Part shown: positions 22,838 to 32,733 of the stretch, in pieces
Numbering within the stretch: position 1 is the first letter of the stretch
How the letters are laid out: each line of letters opens with the position of its first letter
NCBI GenBank assembly: GCA_030490835.1
Contig: CM059975.1
Location: forward strand, 30,660,133 to 30,724,132
Direction of reading: 5' to 3'
Length of the DNA: 64,000 nucleotides
DNA from: Annona cherimola
Taxonomy: Eukaryota > Streptophyta > Magnoliopsida > Magnoliales > Annonaceae
Notes under the pieces: generated by a model
Told to the model about the DNA's origin: nothing
Databases searched by the model: none
The model's input: only the letters and a program-made list of their open reading frames with translations
Translations under genes and position numbers: made by a program

Positions 22838-23611
22838 AAATGTGGGCCAACATTCGCTGGTCCTACGAATTGCTAGAAATCTCAGAAGATAGTGGAGTTG
22901 ATGAGGAGCTGTGCGACAATATAGAAAAACATGAAAGCAAAGACGCAGCTTTAGACTACGAGATCGTCAACTTGGGAACTTCCGAGTTACCCAAATGCCT
23001 TCGTATTGGGAAGAACTTATCCACTGAAGAAAGAAATCAAATGCTCACCTTTCTCAAGCTTCGGTTAGTCAATTTTGCTTTCTCTTACGAAGACATGCCC
23101 GGACTCGACGAAGATCTAATTACTCATCAACTCCCAATAAAGACCGGTGACAAACCGGCAAAGTAAAAATTAAGGAGGCTCAAACTGGAATGGATACCCA
23201 AGATAAGGGATGAAGTGATCAAGCAATATAATGCCGGATTCTTGGTCGTATCATACTATCCACAATGGCTAACTAATATTGTTCCCGTGCCTAAGAGAGA
23301 TAGAAAAGTCAGGATGTGCATTGACTATAGAGATCTCAACAAAGTAATGTCATTCGGTTTGAAGAATGCCGGAGCCACATATCAACGCACCATGACGGCA
23401 ATCTTCCATGACATGATGAATACAGAAATGAAGGTCTATTTGAACGACATGAGAGTCCGTCCTACACATTTGAAGATCATCTAAGAGACTTGGAGAAATT
23501 ATTCAACAAGATGGAAAGATTTCAACTAAGGCTCAACCCGCAAAAATGCGTCTTTAATGCTCAAAAGGGGCGCTTGTTGGGATTCGTCATCAGTAAAAAT
23601 GGAATAGAAGT
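22838..23611 (+). pseudogene. Reverse transcriptase fragment with internal deletion
   Basis: Before the nested LTR: WIPKIRDEVIKQYNAGFL, VPVPKRDRKVRMCIDYRDLN, FGLKNAGATYQR, NPQKCVF and GRLLGFVISKNGIEV. The middle segment between DLNK and MPFGL-type motifs, about 60 residues in the family and holding the first catalytic Asp, is missing. The YVDDM box reads YLNDM. A frameshift at about 23465 separates the thumb region. Confidence 0.85.
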
Positions 23612-25160
23612 TGTAACGTACCGGTCCAGAAAAGTGATCCCGGGCCGTGTATTTAATGCAATTTCCCAACATCAATCACACATTTATGGAAAAATTAATT
23701 ATTATAATTTCATAAAAATTTCAAAATTCCACTTCCACTAGTCATGTTCCCATTATTACATCAAGGCACAAAGAAAAGAAATTTACAAGTATATCATTTC
23801 CAATACATGCCTTTAAAATAAATAAATAGAAACAATTATTCTTGAAAATCTTCTTGTAAATCCCAAAATGCTAGTGTCCCACTTGATTTGGTATACCTGT
23901 AAAAATAATGGGTTAGTCTCAACATGACTAGCAAGTAGAAAATTATTTGAAAATGGATAATGACCCAATTAAAACTTAATTAAATAATCATTTAATTTAA
24001 TATCTTAAAAATTAGGCCTCAAATGCAAAATCAAACCCTTTCATTGAGTCCAGAAGCATCAAAAATATAGAAATGGATTATTTGATCATTCAAATCGGAG
24101 TTCAAATGATTAAATCATAATAAAATGAAATAAACGGCCCACATTAAGCCATATCATTATAGCCTCTACTGCAGGTGGCCCCCACCAATACCTCTCTTAC
24201 TTAGTAATTATTGCTGTAATGAGTTATATATCAATTTCTGAAAATACCTGGATATCAGAAGCATCAAAAGTATATAAAACGAATTAAAACATCGAAAGCA
24301 GCGAAAAAAAAGTCGCTGCCAATACCATATTTACTCTCGGCAGAATTTCCGTCCCGGCGCAACTCTTTCTCATGAAAAGCAACAAAAAGAAAGTCGCTGC
24401 AAATACTAACTTGGTCTCTCAGCAGAATTCCTTTTCTGACGAAATTTCTTTTTCTGCCGCAATTTCGTTCTTAATTTGACTTACGTAGATTACACATATA
24501 TTCTTATATATGTCGTAACTAACTCATATATAATTTCAATATTCACATTAAATTTACATCAATGCATTTATAAAAATAAAATGCATAATAAAATACAACA
24601 ATCTCAATACATATATTTTAGGCATGAAGTTCAGGCATATTTATTTACATAATTTTACATCTTAAAACTTAATATTATAAAATTTAAATATGTCAAGCAT
24701 ATCATAAAAATTATAATATGCTTTATACATAACAATCGTACAAAAATAATTATAACATTGAACTAAAATTAATTTTCACATAAAATTCCACTTGCCTTTG
24801 AAGAAAATAAATTTTCTCCTTCCGCTACTTTACCTCCCAAACCTTCTTACGAACATCCCTATCTATCAAGTCTCCACCCTAATTTATAGAAGTCTCGTAA
24901 CTTCTAAAGGATAGGAAGATAAGAATAAAATAAAATTTATTTTAAAATTAGATTTTATCTTAACAAATCTTATCTATGATAATTCTTATCTCATCATATC
25001 TTATCCCGTGGAGATAAGATTTGTTTCAAAATTAAATTTTATCTTAACAACCCTATCTAGGAGAGTTTTTATCTCATCCTATCTTATCCCGTGGGGCCAC
25101 ATGTCTGGAGAGGCAAAAATGCAAAAATTAATTATTATTATTTTTTTCCAATATTTTACA
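23612..25160. mobile_element. Solo LTR, 1,549 bp, nested in Tat pol
   Basis: Starts TGTAACGTACCGGTCC, ends AATATTTTACA (TGTAA/TTACA termini). Identical GAAGT flanks it at 23607-23611 and 25161-25165. Across it the host protein runs from KNGIEV to DPGKVKAI, which are adjacent in intact elements. There is no internal coding region, so it is a solo LTR of a different family. A short direct repeat (TTCTTATCTC..TATCTTATCCCGTG, about 24980 and 25065) lies near its 3' end. Confidence 0.92.
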
Positions 25161-25165
25161 GAAGT

Positions 25166-25840
25166 GGATCCGGGTAAAGTTAAAGCAATATTAAGCATGC
25201 CGCCTCCTACGACTGAAAAGGAGGTAGGGGGATTCTTGGGCAAACTACAATACATTAGTCGGTTCATAGCCCACTAACATTCACTTGTGAACCAATTTTC
25301 AAGCTGCTAAGGAAAGACTCTCCCAAAGAATAGAATGAAGATTGTCAAACTGCCTTTGACAAAATCAAAACCTACCTGGTTAACCCTCCAATCTTGGTGC
25401 CACCTAGAGCGGAAGGTCCCTTGTTGTTGTACCTCTCGGTTACTGCAACGGCATTGGGAGCGGTACTAGGACAATCGGATGAATCGAGATGGAAGGAACA
25501 AGCTATATATTATCTGAGCAGAAAATATACCCTGATGGAAGTCAAATATCCAGAAATTGAAAAGGCATGTTTGTCTCTTGTATGGGCTGTGTAGAACCTA
25601 AGACAATATATCATATCCTGAACCGTATTGCTCATCTCCAAGATGGATCCTTTGAAGTATCTTTGTCAAAAGACTATGTTGACGGGAAAACTGGCCCAGT
25701 GGCAACTGCTTCTCACAGAGTTTGATATAATATATGTCACAAGAAAAACAGTCAAAGGATAAATAGTAGCGGACTATCTAGCCGCATAGGCGCTCCCAGA
25801 CTACCAACCACTACAAGAAGATTTCCCAGACGAAGAAATA
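25166..25840 (+). pseudogene. RT connection and RNase H domain of the Tat-type element
   Basis: VKAILSMPPPTTEKEVGGFL and GKLQYISRFIAH (connection), then LLYLSVTATALGAVLGQ and AIYYLSRKYTLMEVKYPEIE (RNase H). Stops at 25274, 25592, 25614 and 25759 break it. Confidence 0.85.
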
Positions 25841-26100
25841 CTACTTGTGGAGCAAAATGAAGAAAATGATGCTTGGACCTTATACTTTGATGGCGCGTGG
25901 AATACTTTGGGCAACGGGATAGGAGTAGTGCTTTGCTCTCCTGACCAAGCCCCAATCATGATACCAAGGAGATTGATTTTCCCGTGCACAAACAATATCG
26001 CCGAATACGAAGCTTGCATAGCCGGAGTACGGGAGGCCTATAAGCTGGGGGCAAAGAAACTTCAAATCTATGGAAATTCGCAGTTGGTAATCAATTAAGT
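25841..26100 (+). pseudogene. Second, archaeal-type RNase H domain
   Basis: WTLYFDGAWNTLGNGIGVVL, then FPCTNNIAEYEACIAGVREA and LQIYGNSQLVIN, ending at a stop at 26096. D (YFDG) and E (AEYEA) are present, but the third acidic site reads GNSQ where the family has GDSQ. This domain is the hallmark of Tat-lineage elements. Confidence 0.88.
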
Positions 26101-26349
26101 CAATAGAGAATGGGAGACCCGAGATGAAAAGCTAAAGCCTTACCATACGACATTGTCTCACTTGGTTTATTCATTCGAAGAAGTCACTTTTACCTACGCC
26201 CCAAGGGCTCAAAGCCAATGGGCAGACGCATTAGCATCCTTGACATCTATGATTGAAATACCATATGGGAAGGGAACTTAAAAAATCACAGTACAGACAT
26301 CTCAACAACCCGCATATTGCTTACAAGTAACGGTCAAAGCCGAAGAAGC

Positions 26350-26983
26350 CCAAGTGAAAAAAAAGCCATGGTATCATGACATAAAGCAGTTTTTGGAGCA
26401 TCAAATATTCGAGGATCACATCACGCCCGCTGAAAGAAGAAACATCCGAAGGTTAGCCTCTACCTACATAATAAAGGGAGCAACATTGTATAAGAGGTCT
26501 CACAACCAAATGCTATTACGTTGTGTTGACCGGCAAGAGGCAAAAGAGGTCATGACTCAAATCCATGATGGGAACTGCGGAGCATATATGAATGAGATCA
26601 TGATGACAAAAAGATAATGCGCCAAGGTTATTATTGGATCTCGATGGAAAAAGATTGCTTGGAATATGTGCGGAGATGTTTCAAATGCCAAGAGCATGGA
26701 AATTTCATACACTCACCCGCATCGGACTTGCACTACCTATCTACCCCGTGACCCTTCTCAACTTGGGGAATAGATATAATTGGCAAAATAGCTCCTAAAT
26801 CCATCGGCGGGCATGAATACATATTAGTGGCAATATAATATTTTACTAAATGGGTCGAAGCAACATCCTTCCCTACTATCGATGCAGCACAAGTCATATT
26901 ATTTATCAAAGGGAACATACTATCAAGGTTCGGACTCACGCGAGCTATCATCAGTGACAATGGGACGATCTTCAACAACAAGA
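26350..26983 (+). pseudogene. Integrase fragment, truncated at the 3' LTR junction
   Basis: LLRCVDRQEAKEVMTQIHDG and CLEYVRRCFKCQEHG form the zinc-binding region, followed by core segments STWGIDIIGKIAPKSIGGHE and TRAIISDNGTIFNNK. The reading ends inside the catalytic core just after the second Asp, so the catalytic Glu and the C-terminal domain are absent. The break coincides with a 15-bp match to the LTR. Confidence 0.85.
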
Positions 26984-27929
26984 GTGTTAGGCCTCACAAC
27001 GGCCCACTTGGAGCAAAAGGCTCCGACCAAGTCCAGCTCACCAGATCCAGACACAACAAACGGGCTCTACAATGCGGCCCACCAGATCCAACCCACCAGG
27101 CCTCAAAAGCAGGCTCTTCTGCAACAACCCATCAGGCCTCCACAACGGCCCACCTGGAGCAACGGGCTCCAACCGGATTCAAGTCCAACCATAACGGGCT
27201 CCCATATATGGCCCAAGGCCTACCTGGCCCGCTCCACCATCTACAAATAGGGAGCCAAGCCTCTCTTCTCTACACACTTGGAGAGGACATTCCAGAAGGG
27301 AAGACGGGAGTCTGCAGCAAAGCCTTGGCGTCCCGATTTTCTCACTCTTCGAGCTCTAAGCCTCTCTCCCACTTTCCCCTTTTCCTTCTCTCCCCTTTTC
27401 TCAAATCTTTCATTTCCCCCTTTTCACGCCCTTGTAAACCGCCTCGGGTTGGCATATTTCACCATATTTGCTTCAATCCGAAGGCCAGAACCCGAACTCT
27501 GTACGATTTGTGCCTTTATTCATTGAAAACAGGGACTGATCTCCCTTTAAAGATCAGTGGTCACTCCATTTTCTTTATTTTTGTGCGCTTGTTTGAGTTA
27601 ACGCTCCGGCAAGGCGGGCGCACGCGGGTTCACAGATTCCAGCATAATACGCTGTCGTTATGCTGCTAGATTCGTGATTTGATCCGTGTATTGAAAGCCC
27701 CGTCTTAGCCGTTATGCCGCCAAATCCACGAAAGGACTCCCATACGCCAAGCAACTTATAAGTCGTCGATCCTAACATATTTTACTTCGTGGAAACGCAA
27801 AAAAACTGAGCCCATGCTCCTGCTCCGGAAGCATTGAAGAACCGGCTCAAACCCATTCGACACAACCCAGATTTTCAAAATGCGGAAAAACGATCCGAGC
27901 CCATCGTAGCGCTCGCGGCGGGTGCCACA
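26969..27929 (+). repeat. 3' LTR of the Tat-type element, 5' part deleted
   Basis: Aligns with 19070-20010 and ends GGTGCCACA. The first about 204 bp of the LTR (18866-19069 equivalent) and the PPT are missing. It contains an 18-bp extra pyrimidine block near 27385 relative to the 5' LTR. Several substitutions are visible, including loss of the TATA box. Confidence 0.88.
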
Positions 27930-27934
27930 ATGTG

Positions 27935-29179
27935 ATTAATTTTCAGATGATTTTTATGTTGCTTTTTTTCATTTTATCTTTTCTCTTCATAATTTTCTAG
28001 TGACAAATTAGCTATCATTTCAAATATTGGAAAAGTTTCTACGTGAGGTCTACACGTACTGATAATGAGAGATGGGTGTCTCCCTTCAATTGCATACATG
28101 GTGAAGAACGTTTTGTCCTCTATTTTTCTTTCTTTCTTTCTTTTTCCCTTCTTCTCGGGTCTTCTCTAGTATGTTTTCAACTTGTTGCATTTCATCTAAA
28201 GGACGCAAGGACTGAATTTTTCTCTCTTTCTTATCTTTTCTGTTTATTATCTATAGCAGCATGTAGATTCTGAAGCTATAAATAGAGTAGAGTTGCTGAA
28301 AAGAATTATGAAGCATTAAACATACATAATCATTTCAAATTCTTCCGCGTGTTGGCAATTGAATGAAGTTATCAACAATCAATTTCTTTCTAATCATTCA
28401 AACTTATTATGCCAAAATAATAGCTTATTTACTGCCCAAAAATTTGAAGATAAAAGGTTAAATTTTTTTTTAAAAAAATAAGGCTAAAAAATATACTAAA
28501 ACTTATTACAGTAACTCACTTCTCGGGAAACTTAAAGAGAGAGAATTTAAAAAACAATACAAGAAATCAAACCAAAGTATGGGTACGGAGGAATCGATTA
28601 TAAAAGAAAAAGGAGATTTGCCTGGGGTCGACTTCTTTGATGCTACTATTGTCACCAGCTCAATAAACGACCCTTCTTACGTGAATTACCCCTACTTGCA
28701 AAACATTTAGATTACTTTTATTTTTACATTTGGGGTAATTTAGGGATTTTAGTATAAATTTAAGATATAGTGTCAGGAAAGGAATGTTTACGCAATATTT
28801 GGTAAATCATATGCTCATATTTATAATTTTTGAATCTTTGAATGAAATGTATATTCTCATTCCAAAAAACAAAAATAGTTTTTTTAATTTTCACAGTAAT
28901 TTTTTCAATTTTTAATATAATTTTTTTATATTTCAAATATAATTTTTGTCATTCCCATTATCCGTCATTATATTCTTTATCTTATTTGTTGGTAGCATGC
29001 AAGCTTTTTCATCCTTCAGAACAAACACTTGTAATTTGCAGGCATGCGTGCAATTCGCCCTCGCTATTACTGTAATATTATTACAGTCATGTTTGTTTAA
29101 TATAAAACTTGGGCTTTTCTCATATATAGCTAATACGTATGACCCTAATTCCAAATATACCCATTATATTTTCAAACTT

Positions 29180-29182
<3 letters not shown>
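27935..29182. other. Intergenic region, no gene seen
   Basis: Pyrimidine-rich patch (TTTCTTTC repeats) near 28120-28150. No repeat pair, domain or splice-consistent exon recognised. Confidence 0.5.

Positions 29183-29237
<55 letters not shown>
29183..29237. repeat. TA dinucleotide microsatellite, about 55 bp
   Basis: Uninterrupted AT/TA alternation with a single phase slip at 29220-29221. Confidence 0.95.
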
Positions 29238-29240
<3 letters not shown>

Positions 29241-29875
29241 GTTAATTCTAAAAACACTCCATCTGTAAGTTCACGTCATTAGTTAATATGTGAAATTATT
29301 AATATGTCTGTCAAATTTTGGAAATAATTAAAATTTTGAATATCGTAACTCACCAATGCTCTAATTGCATGTAAGCTCTATATATGGAGAGCCCTAATTT
29401 CATGTTCTTTCTATTTTATTTCATCTTTTGTTATTTTATAACAGGGGTATTTTAGAGATTTATGAAAATTTAACTAATAGTTTTTAAAGGAATGAACATT
29501 TTTGGAATTAACTGCAAATGTAGTGAGTATATTTAAAATTTTGAAAACATAATAGATGTATTTTGAAAACATAGTGAGTATATTTAGGAATAGTCACACA
29601 AAACTTTTTAAACCAAAACTTTTTAATATAAAATTTTTAACCCTCCATAACAATTGTATTTTTAATTATTTTTTTACATTTTCTCATACGATTATCCTAC
29701 TTTTCAATTATTTCTACGTAACTAACCTATCTATTTTAACTTTATTATTTTTATTCTTCATTATTATTCGTACCATATTATATCCATAATTTTTTCCCCA
29801 CTGAAAAACTTCTACCCTCAATAACTAATTGTCAAAAACTTTATGCCTTACAAAACACGGACCGCGATTGAATGT
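29238..29875. other. AT-rich spacer with a degenerate family H copy
   Basis: About 29590-29860 matches family H in reverse (AACTTTTTAAACCAAAACTT, TCTCATACGATTATCCTACT). Its ends are worn and no TSD is readable. Otherwise nothing. Confidence 0.5.
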
Positions 29876-30172
29876 ACCCGCTCGGTGCAACCGGGTGCAT
29901 TAACCCATTTTTTTATTTTTTTTGAAATTTTTTTTATATAAGTGTTAATCTAAGTGTATTTAACATGTGTATCAATTTTTAGGTAATTTTAGGTAATTTT
30001 AAATTACTAAAATGCCACTATTTTTAAAAATAAAAAATAAATATCTAAAATAATCCAAAAATGATAAAAATTAATACACGTGTTAAATACACTTAGATTA
30101 AAACTTGTATAAAAAATTTTAAAAAAAAAATTAAAAAATGAGTTAAAATGGGTTTAACGCACACCCAAGATT
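29876..30172. mobile_element. Fold-back MITE, family D, copy D2, in the FKBP13 promoter
   Basis: Left CGGTGCAACCGGGTGCATTA, right GGGTTTAACGCACACCC. Inverted arms hold TAATCTAAGTGTATTTAACA and its mirror TGTTAAATACACTTAGATTA. It ends 138 bp before the FKBP13 start codon, so it occupies most of the proximal promoter. Confidence 0.7.
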
Positions 30173-30310
30173 TTTTACAGCCACAACACAGCACAACACG
30201 ACGTCTCGTGCGGCTTGGAGAGCCCCACTCTCACGGCCTCATCCTCTTCCGATCTGGTTGGTTTGGAAAGCACATGCGGGGAGAAAAAAAGGCAGAGGAA
30301 GGAAACAGAA

Positions 30311-32733
30311 ATGAGCAGCAGTAGCAGCAGCGCATTGTCCTTCTTTCTCGGATCTCACCATCTCCCACTCCCACGCAGCAGCAGTTGCTCTCGGATCGCG
30401 AGGGCGAGGACCGCTGTCGCCTTCTCCGGAGCTGAAAACCATGGCCATGAGCCTGAGCCCCACCATCTGCAGAAAGGAAAGAAGTACATTATTCCCATGG
30501 CAATCTCTGCTGCTACTGCTACGAGAAGAGAGTCCGTGGCAATGACGCTGCTGGCCTCCTTATCTCTGGGCATTGTCTACGCACTTCCGCTTCCAGATCC
30601 ACCCATGTCCATGTGGTCCTGGGGAGTTGCAGCTGCCGAAGAGTCGCCCTGCTCCCTCACTGTCTCTCCCTCGGGCCTTGCTTTCTGCGACCGTCTTCTT
30701 GGGACCGGACCTGAGGCTTCCAAGGGCCAGCTCATAAAGGTTCGCTTCAACCCATCAATTTCCGATTCGCACTTTGCCTGTCTATGCTGTGCTTTGGAAT
30801 TTGCATGTCATTTCCAATTCGCACTTTGCCCACTTGTAGTTGTAGAGATGAGATTTTTTTTCTTTTCAATTTATTATTATGTGCGAGCCATGGAAATGAA
30901 GGTGTTGGCTCGCTTGATAGTTGGCATTGCTCGAATTCGCATGTTGTCACCATGGGGTGAGAGCATTCCAGCTTCCTCCCCTCAACAGCTAACTTTACAG
31001 TGAATTCCCTTTGAATTGTATCAACATGTGGTGCAATTGCAATTATTCCCAAATGGTAACACTACTGGTGTTGTAATGTTCACTTATTAGGAGGTAGGAC
31101 TAGGAAATAACATGGGCACTGGATTCCCTAAGCTTCCCTCATATGGATTGTATCATGTCAATAATGTATTGGGTGTGTTTTGTTCTGCTCACTTGTTTTA
31201 TGCTGAGAGTTTGATGTCAAACCATGTTTCCGCTGTTCTGATTGTATGAAATATGAATGAATGTGAAGGCGCATTATGTTGGGAAGTTGGAAAACGGAAA
31301 GGTATTTGATAGCAGCTACCAGCGAGGAAAGCCTCTGACATTTCGTGTAGGAGTTGGTGAGGTATATACATTTATTTTTTTCGGATTTTTTTTTCCCTCC
31401 TGGGTATCAGCCTTGCGGCCTTGTTTTGGGCAGAGTCTTCAACTTGTACAAAGTGTTTGATCATTCATTCTTGGGTCTGATTTACACATTTATAATCAAT
31501 GCAAACCTGAGAAGTGTAGCTTGCATGAAGGAGCCACGAGCCCGATAACCAGTTTCCGAGAACTTTTGCTAGTTATGAACAGTGGAGAAATATCTCATTT
31601 TCTAGATTTCCATTTGCTGGAACGGTTCATGTTATGATGCAATTCTTACCAATAAGTGCAGGTAATTAAAGGGTGGGATCAAGGTATTCTGGGTGGTGAC
31701 GGAATTCCTCCCATGCTTGCTGGTACTAGAACATTTGATGATGTAGCTGATTACTCTATATGGTTCTGTAAGCGAAGCAATGATGTCGTGATGTCACAGC
31801 TTTTTGAAATTTTCGCAGGTGGGAAACGAACTATAAAGCTTCCTCCAGAGCTTGGCTATGGCACAAGAGGTGTAGGTTGCAAAGGAGGTATTTTTTTTCC
31901 ATTTTCTTCACCAAAAATGAACATTCTTGCTTCTTTATGTTATATTGTCTCCCTGCTCTTTTGAAATCACTGTATTTTACCTCTCTTCTTACTTGGGATT
32001 TGGGCATCCATAATCTCAAGGACAACATATATCCAGTTACTTTTTAACCTACGCATATAGCAATGCATAAATCGCAAATGGATGTCAAAAGCAGTCCCTT
32101 GTTTTCTTATTTCAAGATATCTTTTTCCAAATCTACACCATTCATCATGTTTATTTTGATTCCAAAAATGTATGTATTAAAAAAACTTTCTTATATACTA
32201 TAATTTTTTTTTTTTTTAAAAAAAAAAACCTTATGTATTCTCTTAAAAGATGCTAATTTTTACAATATAAGTTTCCAATGAAAGTGACTCTTGGTAACAG
32301 ATGATAAAATAAATGGCGTTAAACAAACTAAATAATTTAGAGTTAGGAAAAAAGTTCAAAATAAAAAAAGGGATGCTTAAATATTGAATCAGCCCCTAGT
32401 GGATTTAAATATATTCTTGTTGGAAGTACTTATTGATGCTCTGATAGGACAATTCAATAAGTGATGATACCCCTCATATAAGGGGTTGTTATCTAGTGCA
32501 CCCAAGTGCCCTAAGCTTTGGATGTACCTAGGTGTCTCATATAAGAGTTTCCCAAGTTGAGCATGAAGGGCGTAGCTCAACCACACTTCGCCCTTTTTCA
32601 TGGTTGTAGCTGTAATGAGAATGCGAGCTTGATGAGATCCTCGGCATCAACTGTGTTGCATGGTGCAGGTTCCTGTATTATTCCTCCCAATTCGGTCCTC
32701 CTGTTTGACGTGGAATTCGTCGGCAAGGCATGA
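30311..32733 (+). CDS. FKBP13: FKBP13-type peptidyl-prolyl cis-trans isomerase, thylakoid lumen
   Basis: Exons 30311-30739, 31269-31361, 31662-31722, 31819-31887, 32669-32733, all GT-AG, join to 238 aa. Residues 1 to about 70 look like a chloroplast transit peptide (Ser-rich). R72-R73 followed by a hydrophobic stretch and AAA at 107-109 form a twin-arginine lumen signal. The mature FKBP domain keeps [29 protein letters not shown] and [13 protein letters not shown]. Cys pairs C114/C126 and C215/C220 have the spacings (12 and 5) of the two redox-active disulfides known in Arabidopsis FKBP13, which regulates PPIase activity and partners the Rieske protein. The start is the ATG at 30311; the in-frame sequence upstream has only a TTG. 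Intron 3 (31723-31818) is 96 nt and stop-free in frame. Intron 4 holds a MITE. Confidence 0.93.
32089..32378. mobile_element. Fold-back MITE, family I, copy I3, in FKBP13 intron 4
   Basis: Ends AAGCAGTCCCTTGTTTT and AAAAAAAGGGATGCTT are inverted. The core AGATGCTAATTTTTACAATA and CCAATGAAAGTG aligns with the family I copy at 35735. Fully intronic. Confidence 0.6.

Larger units (their letters stand above)
18866..27929 (+). mobile_element. Tat-lineage Ty3/gypsy LTR retrotransposon, decayed
   Basis: Order: 5' LTR (18866-20010), PBS, gag remnants, protease, RT, RNase H, second archaeal-type RNase H, integrase fragment, truncated 3' LTR (26969-27929). The extra RNase H after the normal one marks the plant Tat group (Ogre/Retand relatives). 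Flanking CTGTG (18861-18865) and ATGTG (27930-27934) are compatible with a 5-bp TSD carrying one change. Every coding domain has stops, frameshifts or lost catalytic residues, so it is not autonomous. It contains a nested solo LTR at 23612-25160. Confidence 0.9.

Noticed and set aside
30215..30310. N-terminal extension of FKBP13
   Set aside because: The in-frame upstream start is TTG; the first ATG is 30311 and begins a plausible transit peptide.
31656..31964. Single ORF with FKBP motifs taken as a separate gene
   Set aside because: It is exons 3 and 4 of FKBP13 read through the stop-free intron 3.
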